A DNA stretch of 64,000 nt, taken from positions 1 to 64,000 of the forward strand of contig CAUJLY010000001.1 in NCBI GenBank assembly GCA_963281155.1, in the 5' to 3' direction. Below, piece after piece: positions 53,887-64,000 of the stretch; the first letter of the stretch is position 1; the number at the start of each line of letters is the position of its first letter. The notes under the pieces were generated by a model. That model saw only the letters and a list, made by a program, of their open reading frames with translations. It was not told where the DNA came from and searched no databases. Source of the stretch: Rhabditophanes sp. KR3021. Lineage: Eukaryota; Nematoda; Chromadorea; Rhabditida; Alloionematidae. Both the position numbers and the translations under genes were made by a program.

Positions 53887-54112
53887 AAATTATTCACTGT
53901 CTGGCAAGTTTTATGAAGAATAAGAATACACATTTTGTTGCAGCCTCCAAAAAACATCTAGAAAATGTCTGAAAAACTCATTTGTATAAATGATTATTTT
54001 GGGATTATTTATTGTCTCGCAAGTTCTATGATGAATAAGAATACAAACTTATTGTAGTCTCCAAAAAACGTCTAGAAAATGCCTGAAAAACTTGTTTTTA
54101 TAAGTCATTCGT
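53887..54112 (+). repeat. Two-copy tandem repeat, period about 115 bp
   Basis: GCAAGTTTTATGAAGAATAA... at 53904 is repeated as GCAAGTTCTATGATGAATAA... at 54019, with the following CCTCCAAAAAACATCTAGAA / TCTCCAAAAAACGTCTAGAA also duplicated. The unit is non-coding and lies directly upstream of the receptor at 54160. Confidence 0.75.
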
Positions 54113-54159
54113 TTTTTTGGCTTTGACATATTAATAAAAAATAACATTTTTAAACAATA

Positions 54160-55154
54160 ATGAAAGGTTAGTTAATACTCTTAAATATTAAAATTTAATT
54201 ATTACAGTTTCAACAATTTATTACGTATTTCTTTGTGGAATAGATTTGATCTCATTAATCTTATATATTTTACTTTTAATATTTATTATCAAAATGCTAT
54301 TAAACAAAAAATCAAACATCTCAAAACAATTTTTTATCATGTTTATTTTTAATGGATTTTTTGAGCTTCTATTTATGTTTGAAGAATATTTTTCCTTTAG
54401 ATTGCCTCAAATGGAAATATTTAATGATTTTTATGCTGAAGTGTGGTCATCACAACGAGCGCTTGAATTAACAAGAGCCTCATGGATAACATTGGAACTT
54501 TTAATAGCTTGTTTTGCCTTAAATATAACATTTAATCGTTTCACCGCAATATATTGCCCTACGGTTTATTTAACCTTATGGTCTGAATGGAAGTTGGTAA
54601 TGTTTATGATATGGCCATTTATATTAATTTCACCATATTCTGTATTTCTTTTGCTGTTTTTACAAATCTCTGAACCAAACACATCTAATGATAATTTATC
54701 TTTAAACAAACAAAACGCAGATATGTATTTATCTATATTTTATACATTAACAATAGTTCATATTATTTGCCTCGCAATAATATTTATATTAAATGTCCTT
54801 TTGATAAGAAAAATAAATAAACTTTCAAATGGAAAAGTTTCAAAGTCAGAATTTATTTTAGTCAAATTTTCAATTATTAATTTTATTGCATTGATATTTA
54901 TTGTTGTAAATGAAGTTGGTTGCTTGCTTGCTACACAATATATGTTTGATAATGTTCTGAAAGCTTCATTAGAAATGTATTTGCTAACTGAAACTATTTT
55001 AGTTTTTAATGCTCCATATACAATGTTATTACTTTCTAAAGATATTAGAACGCAATTCTTAGGTTTCATTGGTTTTGGACAAGAAATAACAAAAGTGGTT
55101 TCTGTTAATCAACGATCATTAAGTGTTCCTGTTAATCAACGAACAATTATATAA
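54160..55154 (+). CDS. Serpentine receptor, Srg/Srv-like
   Basis: Putative chemosensory GPCR of 317 residues. The ATG at 54160 is in a 7-nt first exon (54160-54166), followed by a 41-nt intron; the main exon is 54208-55154. The splice makes Met-Lys-Val-Ser-Thr-Ile, continuing into TM1. Without it the frame has no ATG before TM1, so the tiny exon is likely real. TM3 ends NITFNRFTAIYCPTVY with LWSEWKLV, the N-R-x-T-A-x-x-x-P and W layout of Srg and Srv receptors. TM4 has WPFILISPYSVFLLLF, and TM7 FNAPYTMLLLSKDIRTQ. The tail has a small direct repeat, VNQRSLSVPVNQR. Related to the pseudogene at 61552-62635. No lesion. Confidence 0.82.
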
Positions 55155-56065
55155 CATACTTAAATTTGTTTCAAACAATAAATTAAGTTCATTAATATTA
55201 CAAAATAATATGCCAATATATAAAATGCTGTACTAAACTTGGATTTTTTAATAAAAAATTATTAATCATGTTTTTATTAAATTACTAACTGTCTAGAACA
55301 TATTTTAGAAACAAAAAATAGTTATTTGAGTGTGTTTAACATCTGCAAGTATTTTTCAAAAGTTCATTTGTTCTAATACTTAATTTAATTCATAAAATCC
55401 GTGTTCATTATCTTTTTTTGTTAATTAAAATTTTTCCAAAAGCATTATTAATCTAATCAAATTTTTCGTATTCATTTAAGTAGATTCAGTATCAGAAATA
55501 ATAATGGCAGGTTAATAAAATTCTTAAACTGTTTAAAAGTATTTTTTATTTTAGTTTTGTTTAACAAATAATAACCACTGGTTAAGTTAGTTGTTTATTT
55601 ATGTACAAGAAACCTAATAATACAATAAATGATACACATATATACATAGTTAAATAATGTTACCTCTATAAAAAGAGTTGTTACAATATATATTAATTAC
55701 ACGGAAAGCCACCAATCAACAAGATTGTTGATGAGCGAGATCGACACGCGAGCAGTTAAAGTGACAAAATAATTAAAAGTAGTGCTATTTATAGGATTAA
55801 ATACCATCACTTATTGATCCTCTAAACAATCTCTAATCAACATTTTTCCCAAAAAGTTTATGTGGTAAACCTGAATTTTGTCAATTTATGTCTAAAAATT
55901 GTCCAAAACTTGTATAGATGTTTGGTACAAACTTTTACTTAATAATACTTCATATAATATTAATGATGTTGTAGAACAATAATTTATCGTAGATTTAATA
56001 CAAGGCCTAGGAACTTAATGATAATTTTGAATTAATTTTTATTTCTTTAAATAAAGTTTTTATAA
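55155..56065. other. Intergenic, no gene seen
   Basis: AT-rich spacer between convergent receptor genes. At 55492-55512 AATAATGGCAGGTTAAT resembles a tiny first exon like that of the 54160 gene, but no receptor follows it. Confidence 0.45.
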
Positions 56066-57082
56066 TCACTTAATGTTTTTAATTGACGTAATATTAGCTT
56101 TCTGAACAAAAGTTTTTTTAGCACATTTTTTGAAATAACTTGGTATATAATTCAATGAAACATAATTTCTGACTGTTTTATTAAATGTCAACAGAACAAT
56201 TGCTCCAGCACTATGTTGAAAAATCCAAATTAAATGAAGAATTAAATAAAATACCACATTCATTTTAATAAATTGAACCATAATATGTGCAATAGAAAAT
56301 ATCAAAGTTGGTCCACAAATTACACATGTCTGAAACAATAATCCTTTTTGTAGGAAAGTTAAATGTTGAGAAGATAATTTGTTGTGAAATATTAATCTTA
56401 TAAAAAATCCACTATATAAAGAAAACAACAAGATTAAAGTTAAATAATTATTTAAATGTAAAATCTTGTTACTTGAATAAAAATCAAAGTAAGATAATTT
56501 TTTGTTAAATATATTCGCATAGGGATTAGTAACAAAAGATTTAATATGTGAATTAAATAAAAATGGTGGGTTATATGCTGTCATTAAGCAGCCGTACCAA
56601 ATACCACATAACATGTAGATTACTAATTTGAAGTTTCCAAACATCAGGATACTTGTAGTTGGTTTACATAGGTCTATGATACGTTGAAGAGCTAGTAGTA
56701 CGGTGGCATAACATGTTATGAACCAGATTACGCTAACGTAACAACCAAATAGGTAATTGAAAATTCGGAAGTTGCAAAATACTGTGCCGTGAATATTATA
56801 TATGGCTGTACAAAAGCAAGATATCCAAATGCCATTTAAGTCGAATATTAAAAGGTATAAAATTATTTTGTAAACTGTGAGGTTGAAAAATTCTTTTTGA
56901 AGAAGTGTTTTAATAACCAACAAATGTAAAGCAGTTAAAATAATACCAATTAAAACAAAGAAACTACCTAAAATAATATTTGGCCTTCGTTCTAAATCCC
57001 ATTCTTGTTCAGTCAAAGAAGAACAATTATAATATTTATTTAACTTTTCAGTAGTAAAAAGCATAATTAAAAAAGACCTCAT
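56066..57082 (-). CDS. Serpentine receptor class T (Srt) chemoreceptor
   Basis: Putative chemosensory GPCR, one exon of 338 codons on the minus strand; an inner Met six codons in (57064) may be the true start. Clear Srt signature: KYYNCSSLTEQEWDLERRPN before TM1, LGSFFVLIGIILT in TM1, HGTVFCN before TM3, TVLLALQRIIDL at the TM3 end (Q-R in place of N-R), NPYANIF in the loop, and LTFNKTVRNYVSLNYIP after TM7. It resembles 22757-23788 strongly. The pseudogene at 57428-57983, upstream in the same orientation, is a tandem relative. No lesion. Confidence 0.92.
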   Translation of the reverse strand: MRSFLIMLFTTEKLNKYYNCSSLTEQEWDLERRPNIILGSFFVLIGIILTALHLLVIKTLLQKEFFNLTVYKIILYLLIFDLNGIWISCFCTAIYNIHGTVFCNFRIFNYLFGCYVSVIWFITCYATVLLALQRIIDLCKPTTSILMFGNFKLVIYMLCGIWYGCLMTAYNPPFLFNSHIKSFVTNPYANIFNKKLSYFDFYSSNKILHLNNYLTLILLFSLYSGFFIRLIFHNKLSSQHLTFLQKGLLFQTCVICGPTLIFSIAHIMVQFIKMNVVFYLILHLIWIFQHSAGAIVLLTFNKTVRNYVSLNYIPSYFKKCAKKTFVQKANITSIKNIK

Positions 57083-57427
57083 AATTTACCGCTTATATAT
57101 CAATTTCCAAACAAAAGATGTTTATATTTTGAAGATGAATAACTTCAGTCACGCAAAACTTCTTATACGTGGTTATTACATAATCTTATAAAAATATTCA
57201 ATGATTTTTATAAACAAATTTATTTATTCTAAAAAATTCTAAGCATGCATATGTATAATAATGAAATTAATTTAATTTTGTTTTTTACATGTGAATGGCA
57301 TGACAAATATGTTTATTAAAAAACAAATAATTTCTAAACAATCTTGACAGTTTGAGTCAAATTAGATTTTTTAGCTTTATTATTTGATTAAAATGACGTT
57401 GAAACCATTTTTTAATTGTAATAAGAT
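57083..57427. other. Intergenic, no gene seen
   Basis: AT-rich spacer between the intact and the decayed Srt gene. Confidence 0.5.
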
Positions 57428-57983
57428 TTATTCACAACCAAATAGTTTGGTTTCAAGAGTATTGAATGATAAGTTCAGAAGATATTTGCATGAAAAGATT
57501 GTTATAAGTAAAATATAAATGAGGATTTGAATAAAACATATGACATAATTGTTGATGAAGGTAATTATTGCTGTAAAATCATAAATATTTTGAAATTTAC
57601 TTCCAAAATATGGATTTAAATTGCGTGTATCTGCAATACTTGTATATACTGGATTTGGTGTCAAAAATATAGTGATCAACATTAATATGATGAGAAACTT
57701 ATCCAAACTAATGTTTTCTTACCATCAAATAAATATTCTGAAAGGTTTGGATAAGCCAAATCAATACATCTGTTGATTATTAAAACTAATAAAGTAATAA
57801 TACCTGCAATTGGTCCTGCACAACCTAATCCAATCATATCAATCAAACCTTAAAAATGTAAATTAATCATTCAATTACCTCAACTTACCCAGACAAATCA
57901 TAATCTTGAAAGCAGAATGTTTAATATGTTCTGCCGAAAACATAGCACAAATAAAAGGAACATAAATAACTGCTATAAATGAT
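57428..57983 (-). pseudogene. Decayed Srt chemoreceptor
   Basis: Minus-strand order: IYVPFICAMFSAEHIKHSAF and KIMICLG at about 57983-57897, then a GT...AG intron and GLIDMIGLGCAGPIAG (TM2). The sequence then jumps directly to LLVLIINRCIDLAYP, so TM3 is largely deleted. It reads on to LFDGKKTLVWISF, a frameshift and stop, then LITIFLTPNPVYTSIADT with NPYF in 57706-57428. Everything after TM5 is absent. The blocks are Srt in type and order. Confidence 0.78.
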
Positions 57984-58610
57984 CAATAAAGGATGACAGG
58001 CATCCTTTTGGGAGAACCTATCCGATTTACTTATCTTTTTTTAAGAATAAATACATTTAATTTATTGTGTATTTATTGCAATAACAAAATAAACAAATGA
58101 AAGAATCAAATAACAGGATCCTAATATTAGATGTTTCCTACTACTGCTATCATTAATGAGATCTTGACTTATGAAAGAAGAATTGTAAATAAAATTACCC
58201 AATATTAAATTTAATAAAGTATTGTGATACATGTTTGAATTGTTTTGAGATAAAATATATTTATTAGTTCAAATAATTTAAAACGTACAAATTCCAATTT
58301 CAAAATTTCCAATCAAATTTAAATAAATTGCATCATCTCGACAAAAAAAGGAATTATCGAAATGATATATCACTTTTGATTTGAGATTAAAATAAATATA
58401 ATTCTACTAAACCAAAATTATCAACTTTAACAGTAATAAGTTGTTTTATTTTGCATACATTTTGAGAAATAATCATCACATTTCAATATTTACATTTGGA
58501 ATATGAATATTTAATTAACTTATGAACTTTTGGGTTTTCAATTTTTATATAAAATGAAAGAATCATAGAAAAATGGTATATTTTATTTTTTCTTCTTTCT
58601 ATTTATTAGT
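57984..58610. other. Intergenic, no gene seen
   Basis: AT-rich upstream region of the transporter gene; nothing recognised. Confidence 0.5.
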
Positions 58611-60172
58611 ATGATTCACCTGTAAGTTAGTTCTTTTATAAACCATTTAATTAATTAATTTCCAGTGACCTCAACAATGCAAAAACAGATTGGTACTCAA
58701 TATACATAAGTTATGTTCTTCTATTTTTGGCTGGAGTACAAATGACAGTCTACTATACATCGATGTGGACATACCTTCAATTTTTAGATCCTACTTCAGA
58801 CATTAATATTTTGGGCGTAATTATAGCCAGTTTTAGTGTCGGCCAAGGAGTAGCTTCGCCAATTTTTGGGTGGTGGTGTCAAAGGACTAGACAAATTAAG
58901 ATTCCAACTATCGTGGGAAGTGCTTTTATTATCTTAGGAAATATGCTGTATGCAGTCTTACCTAACTGTAGTAATGGGAGTGTTTTTACAATGTTTTTGG
59001 TTAGTAGAATTTTGGTAGGAATTGGTGCTGCTAGTTCGGGTGTGTTGAGGGCTTATATTGCAACGGCTTGTATTCCTGACGATAGAAGAAAGGCCGTTTC
59101 GTTGGCTATTGCTATGGTTGTTGGAGGAATTACTATTGGTAATTTATTATTTAGTTGAAATTAATAATTTTATCTTTTAGGCCCACTTATTCAAGCATGT
59201 TTTGCAGGCTTAGGAGTCACTCACAACAAAATTCTCTTCATGACCGTTAACATGCTTACAGCTCCCTCAATAGTCATGGTAATAATCTACATTATCGGAA
59301 CAATCTTTTTCTGGCTCAAATTTGTTCCTGTCTTCATTGGCATAGAAGAACCTAAAAAATCAAAACAATCCATTGAAGATCAATCTCTTGAAACTGATAA
59401 ATTTATTTTGCCTAATTACGATATGACAGCTGTAGTTATTTGTAATTTCATTAATTTTGTACAGTCTTCAATTGGTACTAATTTGGAGGCCTTAGCTACA
59501 GTTCTGGTTATTTCAATGTACAATTGGACTGATCAAGATGCTATTTTGTATAATGGGTTGTTAATTGCTGCTAGTTCGTTGTTAAGTTGTAAAAATTACT
59601 TCTTGCAAGCTTTTTCATTTGTTAAAAATATGTAAGTTTGGAATTTAATGGATTGAAGATTTATTGTTTTTAGCGACCAAAGAAAACTAATTCTTTTTGG
59701 ATTATTTGTTTTCTTATCTTTCCATCTTTTGAATTATCCATGGTTTTTCTATACTGAAAAACTGGATTACATTCCATTAGATGAAAATAGCACCATCGAA
59801 AACACTGCCATTCATGGAGGTTGTTCAAGAAAATTTGAATGGTGTGAAACTATTACAAGAGTTCCGGTAGCCATCTACATTGCCACAATGATAATTTGCC
59901 TTGCCTATGGTTTTCCCTTTACATTTAATCCCAACAACACCCTCTACTCAGATGTTCTTGGACCCCGTCGTCAAAATTCAATGATGGGTATTTTTGAGGC
60001 AGTTGGAGCTTTTGCAAGAGTAATTGGACCAATGATTGGTGGATATTTATTTAATATATCTGGACCAAAATATACAATGATTTTTCAAACTGTCTTATTA
60101 GTTTTAGCTGTTTTGACTATTTTCATATTTTGGAAACGATTGGTTCCTCTTAAGCTCATTATTAAATCGTAG
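58611..60172 (+). CDS. Major facilitator transporter, CLN7/MFSD8-like
   Basis: Membrane transporter of the major facilitator superfamily; the closest family known to me is MFSD8/CLN7, a lysosomal membrane protein. Four exons: 58611-58621, 58666-59138, 59181-59631 and 59674-60172, each junction in frame, giving 477 residues. The 11-nt first exon supplies the ATG (MIHL|DLNNAKTDWYSIY). About 11-12 TM segments are seen. MFS loop signature after TM2: GWWCQRTRQIKIP. TM4 region: FLVSRILVGIGAASSGVLRA, followed by IATACIPDDRRKAVSLAIAM, strongly CLN7-like. Late loop: GPRRQNSMMGIFEAVGAFAR and IGPMIGGYLF. A long lumenal loop with N-S-T before TM9 is a possible glycosylation site. No lesion. Confidence 0.85.
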
Positions 60173-60702
60173 CGAATTAAAATTGAATGAATTTTATTTA
60201 ATATTAATTTTTATTATTGTTCTTGTTAAAAATAAATTTTTGGAAAATAAAAGTGGAAATTTATATTGAACACTAATATGTTGATCTTTAATACATCATC
60301 TTTTTCATAGGAACTGGATTGCACTACATTTAAACTTTATGAATATATTATAATTATGTGTACAAAGGTATGATTAAATGGTCGCAGCAATCGGGTGTGC
60401 GATCAAATTGGATTTATTAAATATTATACTCGTTTGTTTTGTTTGGAAGTTATGGCATAACGAAATGTTTAGTTTGTGGTGTTGAAGCTGAAGAAACACA
60501 TTTCTAAATTTTGGCTTGCAATGTAAGGTGCAAAAGTATAAAAATTTATATTTTTTATTTTTTATAGAAGTGCTTTTCATTCTATCGACGCTGCTTAACA
60601 GCTGAAGATGATCATTTTTGTTGTAAACAAAACAGCTGTGGATTAACATCAGCTTAGTTAAAAATGTACACATAAATTATTACTAATATGTTTAGAAAAA
60701 AG
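60173..60702. other. Intergenic, no gene seen
   Basis: AT-rich; includes AATAAA signals just after the transporter stop. Confidence 0.5.
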
Positions 60703-61242
60703 TTTTGTCGCTCGTGTTGTTATACAAAATGTAAACAGTTGGGATGACCCAAAATCAAGTAGCTGTATGAATGTCGAAATAGGAAATGACATTAATTCAA
60801 CTTCTTTAAATAATCCTATTAATAGTGTTCCATCAGTTGTTTTAGATAATAACCAAATAATAGTTGACTTTCAACCTACTATAAATAGTGTACGTAGCAT
60901 ATTAATGCAAAAAAAGTTAATTTAAATCCAGATAATCATACTAATTTAACTATTTCACAAACAACTGTCAATGCTTTCAACAATTTTCAACAACGAATGC
61001 CTACTTGTAAGAAAGAAGATTTTAATTTGACTAAAATGTTGATGGAATTGCCACAATTTCTCGGAATACTTATATTAAACGGCATCACTCCTAAACCAAA
61101 AGGTGACATTGACATAGTAATAAGTTTTGCCATAAACAACAATAGAATTCTTGAAGTAACAGCAGAAGAAGTTTCAATAGGAATCAAAAATACTACCACT
61201 ATAGTAGAAAAGATGCATATCAAATTTCAAAAGTTGAAGTAG
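60703..61242 (+). pseudogene. HSP70-like relic
   Basis: The second part (60997-61242) reads LNGITPKPKGDIDIVISFAI, then NNNRILEVTAEE and IKNTTTI. These are the equivalents of the HSP70 substrate-binding blocks G-I-P-P-A-P-R-G-x-P-x-I-x-V-x-F and A-N-G-I-L-x-V-x-A-x-D, then K-x-x-x-I-T-I. The preceding stretch (about 60703-60990) has a possible N-terminal relic (NVEIGNDINSTSLNNPINSV, then PSVV), reminiscent of E-I-I-x-N-D-Q-G-N-R-x-T-P-S. The nucleotide-binding core between them is missing. Many key Gly and acidic residues are changed. A highly decayed chaperone copy. Confidence 0.55.
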
Positions 61243-61551
61243 TTGAAAGTGCAACTTTTAAAGTTACAAAAAATGTTTGAAGATTTATCAGTTTAATATT
61301 AGCGTAAGAATTTGTTTAAATTTTAACATACCAATGTATTCTTTAAAGAAATATTTTATAATTCAATTTCAATAGATAAATATTTATATGCATAAAATCT
61401 TGCAAACTGAACTAGAACAAAACTAGAATGCAAGTAATTTTTTAAAACATTTATTTGCCCATAACAATTTAATGTTGTATAGAAAGATAATTTATAATCA
61501 TTAGTCTAAACAACTTTATTTCTTTATGTCATTTACTTTTTATTTGCTAAA

Positions 61552-62635
61552 ATGGAAACCGAACATTTAATAGAAACAATTCAAAAAATATTGCCATTTG
61601 TAACAGTTTATGTCACAAATTATCAACTTATAATATCAATTATCCTTGTTATATTTAACGTCTCCCTACAATTAACTATTATCTATGTGATATTAACCAG
61701 TTTGAAGACAGTAAAGGTCTTCGAACTAATTTCTATGTTTATGCGGTGATTGATGGAATTGGATGCGTTATTGAAATAGTGGCACGTTTTTTTATTCATT
61801 ATTTGGCGTTATATCCTCCCTTTGCGACTTTATTTCACCACAAACAAAATTGTGATTTGTTCAAATATCTCTATATCTCATTGCATGGAAATTGTTTCTA
61901 AGCCCTATAATAGGATTGCTACTTGCTTTTAATAGACTGTTTGCGACAATATATTTGCACGAAGGTTTTCAGAATTCAAAATATGTGTTGATATCTTCAA
62001 TAATTATTCTAACAACAATTCCATCATATTTTACCTATTTCTTGTTATTCTTTGGAACTTTTGAATTTTGAGAACTTGAAGACTACACAACTAATTATAA
62101 GGTAGTTTATGCTTCAATGTTAACTACTTCATCTTGGCACATTGGTTGGAGAGCTCACCATGGAAAATTCATAGTAACTTCGACATTTGCTTCATTACAA
62201 CTTATCTTCAATGTACTTACATGTATTCGATTAATACACATTAAACTGTATGACAAAAAATTAACACTTGTAAGATCAAATAGAAGAGAAATTAAGTTAG
62301 CAGTTTACGCATTTTTAACTTTGTTTATTCAAGTAATTGATATAACGTTTTATTATTATTGTAATTTTTTCATCAGTAAGGTACAGGATCAAACAATCGC
62401 TAATTATATTTACAGTTGGAATCTTCCAAAGGCGAACTTATTTATGTTTTTTAATAACATTTGGTTGCTGATTTTCAGTGAAAAATTAAGAAAATGTTTA
62501 AAACTTCATTTCAGTTTTTATAAAAAAAATGTTCAACTGTTCCACTTAGAAACAATCAAATCATTGTTTTGCCATCACCCAAACATACGTAAAACAATTT
62601 ATTATGAAAATTCTTATCTAAATAAATGTGCATAA
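61552..62635 (+). pseudogene. Decayed Srg/Srv-like serpentine receptor
   Basis: Receptor segments follow in order but in shifting frames: Met and TM1-2 (61552-61749, ends at a stop), a TM2-3 piece VIDGIGCVIEIVARFFIHYL, TM3 with SPIIGLLLAFNRLFATIYLH (N-R motif), TM4 with SIIILTTIPSYFTYFLLFF then a TGA, and TM5-7 in 62117-62635 ending NIWLLIFSEKLRKC. At least two frame changes (near 61720 and 61890) and one internal stop (62069) interrupt it. Related to the intact gene at 54160-55154 (NRFTAIY). Confidence 0.75.
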
Positions 62636-63013
62636 ATATCCAATCCTCAATTGATTTACATAATAAATTTCAGATAATATAACAACATTGTCACATTCAA
62701 GATAAAAAATTTAGTCTTTTCAATTCTTTCTTGAGCATGTCCAACTTTTACAATTTATTTTGCTAGGTTGACCTTCCCTGAAAATATTTTTTGGGAGGAG
62801 ATTACTTTAACAAAAAATAATGCGGGATGTTTGTGAATAGTTGAGCTTATAGTAAAAGTGCTTCAAACCAATCAAAGCCCTACATATTCCAAAACCGGCC
62901 CAACAAGACATTTATCAAACGATTTTTAGGAGCATTCTAGTCGAGACTTGAAAGATTAGTCACACGAAAATAGTGTGTAGCATTTCTGGATTAAAAATGC
63001 TGATCTAAGCAGC
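62636..63013. other. Intergenic, no gene seen
   Basis: AT-rich upstream region of the last gene; slightly more GC around 62770-62990 without coding signal. Confidence 0.45.
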
Positions 63014-63021
63014 TATAAAAG
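63014..63021 (+). promoter_or_regulatory. TATA box of the acidic protein gene
   Basis: TATAAAAG lies 70 bp before the ATG at 63091, within a clean leader without other ATGs in frame. Confidence 0.6.
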
Positions 63022-63090
63022 AATACAATTATGTATTATAATCATTAACATTTATTAATTTCTAATCAATTCACACCATCTACCTTTACG

Positions 63091-63531
63091 ATGCAAAATC
63101 TTAATGAAATCAACAACAACATTAATGCTGCTATGGAAGCTAATATTGCAAATGACAACTTTATAAACAATGCCTTACTACACGCAAATGGTTCTTTTAA
63201 TGAAAGTGGTTATGAATCATTTTTATGTGAAACTGAAAATCCATTACTCGTTGACGATATCAGTTGGAATAATTTTGTTGCTCAATTGGATTTAAACGAC
63301 ATTACAGAATTCTTAAACAGTAGTTTTGTTTCGTCACAAAATAGTATGTATCAACTTGATGATGATTTTATTGTTATCCATTACAATATTGATTGTGATA
63401 ACTTGGATAATTCTTATTCTGTGGACAATATTATAAATAATTGTGATTTGATGGACGAAGATTTGAATATTAATTATGATGACATTCTCCATGATTTATA
63501 TATCTCAGGACAATTACCTTTTAAACAATAA
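63091..63531 (+). CDS. Acidic Asn/Asp-rich protein, unrecognised
   Basis: An uninterrupted 146-codon frame with TATA box (63014) and poly(A) signal AATAAA (63716-63721). The protein is strongly acidic and rich in Asn, Asp, Leu and Ile, with almost no Lys or Arg until the final residues (QLPFKQ). Hydrophobic residues are spaced among acids (ISWNNFVAQLDLNDITEFL, DEDLNINYDDILHDLY). That is the composition of acidic activation domains or intrinsically disordered binding segments. No signal peptide, TM or known domain. Function unknown; the clean promoter and terminator signals support a real gene. Confidence 0.6.
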   Translation: MQNLNEINNNINAAMEANIANDNFINNALLHANGSFNESGYESFLCETENPLLVDDISWNNFVAQLDLNDITEFLNSSFVSSQNSMYQLDDDFIVIHYNIDCDNLDNSYSVDNIINNCDLMDEDLNINYDDILHDLYISGQLPFKQ

Positions 63532-63715
63532 GCTTGATTCTTATTTTTTTACATGCTTTATTTTATGTCAAATTCATGTTGCTGGAACAATATCCTATTT
63601 GAAATTAATCAATAACGTATCTTTTATTTATATCTTTTTAATAAGGTGTCTAATTCATCAAAAATACATTTGTTTGTTTTATCTTGAACAATTGTTTGAT
63701 TTTGCATTTATTGAA

Positions 63716-63721
63716 AATAAA
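63716..63721 (+). terminator. Poly(A) signal of the acidic protein gene
   Basis: AATAAA 185 bp after the stop codon at 63529-63531, the first canonical signal downstream. Confidence 0.5.
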
Positions 63722-63760
63722 GTTGTAACATATAAATATTTTTGTCTAGTGTTTGCATAA

Positions 63761-64000
63761 AGTAATTTTTTTGTGCCTATAATAAATCATTTTTGCAGAT
63801 AAGTAAATCACGTTTAGGCAAAATAAATCAAAATTAAACATTCTTTAAAATATTAGTGTCTAAAATATGATGAAGTTCATTTTTATTGCTTTGTAATTTT
63901 TTCGTTTAATCATAAATTTGACACTAAAAGACTCTATTTCGATCACATGTTTCTACAGCTGTTGTCTTCGAAAACTTAAATGAGTAATCAAATTCCTGTA
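63761..64000. other. Window end, no gene seen
   Basis: AT-rich sequence with no recognised coding, RNA or repeat feature. Confidence 0.5.

Overview
The window is AT-rich nuclear DNA from a nematode. The evidence is nematode-only protein families: many chemosensory seven-transmembrane receptors of the Srt, Sre, Srg/Srv and Str-superfamily types, an SXP/RAL-2 (DUF148) secreted protein, a GT92 (DUF23) glycosyltransferase and a saposin-like secreted protein. Most introns I could resolve are about 35-60 nt with GT...AG ends. I cannot name the genus.

Layout. 0-7 kb: the 3' end of a histone H2B gene with its stem-loop, a three-exon short-chain dehydrogenase, a hAT transposon remnant, a receptor gene, and an LRR-like gene with a decayed paralogue. 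8-14.5 kb: decayed receptor copies beside an intact one, a broken trypsin-like gene, an intact Srt receptor and a GT92 gene. 15.5-25 kb: a decayed Tc1 element, receptors, a possible nucleoside-transporter relic, a saposin-like gene and an Srt receptor. 26-29 kb: a complete citrate synthase gene ending in Ser-Lys-Leu, and an unassigned two-exon gene. 30.6-37.9 kb: two tandem secreted genes resembling the N-terminal part of IgGFc-binding proteins. A complete Ty3/gypsy-type LTR retrotransposon sits in the last codons of the second copy, with identical 134-bp LTRs and a CATTG target duplication. 38-47 kb: a receptor, small unassigned genes, an apparently intact maT-type (DD37D) mariner element, a Cys-rich probably GPI-anchored protein and an SXP/RAL-2 gene with an Asn-Phe-Asn-Pro-Phe tail. 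48-64 kb: a fold-back repeat, duplicated DNA upstream of a serpin gene with one in-frame stop, more receptors, a CLN7/MFSD8-like transporter, a decayed HSP70-like copy, a decayed receptor and an acidic Asn/Asp-rich protein gene.

Overall this is a chemoreceptor-rich, fast-turning accessory region with a few housekeeping genes (H2B, citrate synthase, MFS transporter). It shows local tandem duplication and decay, and at least four kinds of transposon (hAT, Tc1, maT, Ty3/gypsy). I see no operon-like or prokaryotic system. The best candidates for new biology are the nematode IgGFc-like secreted family and its transposon-altered C terminus, the possible peroxisomal targeting of citrate synthase, and the SXP/RAL-2 protein with its repeat tail. 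All exon borders were read by eye from splice consensus, frame continuity and comparison with paralogues inside the window.
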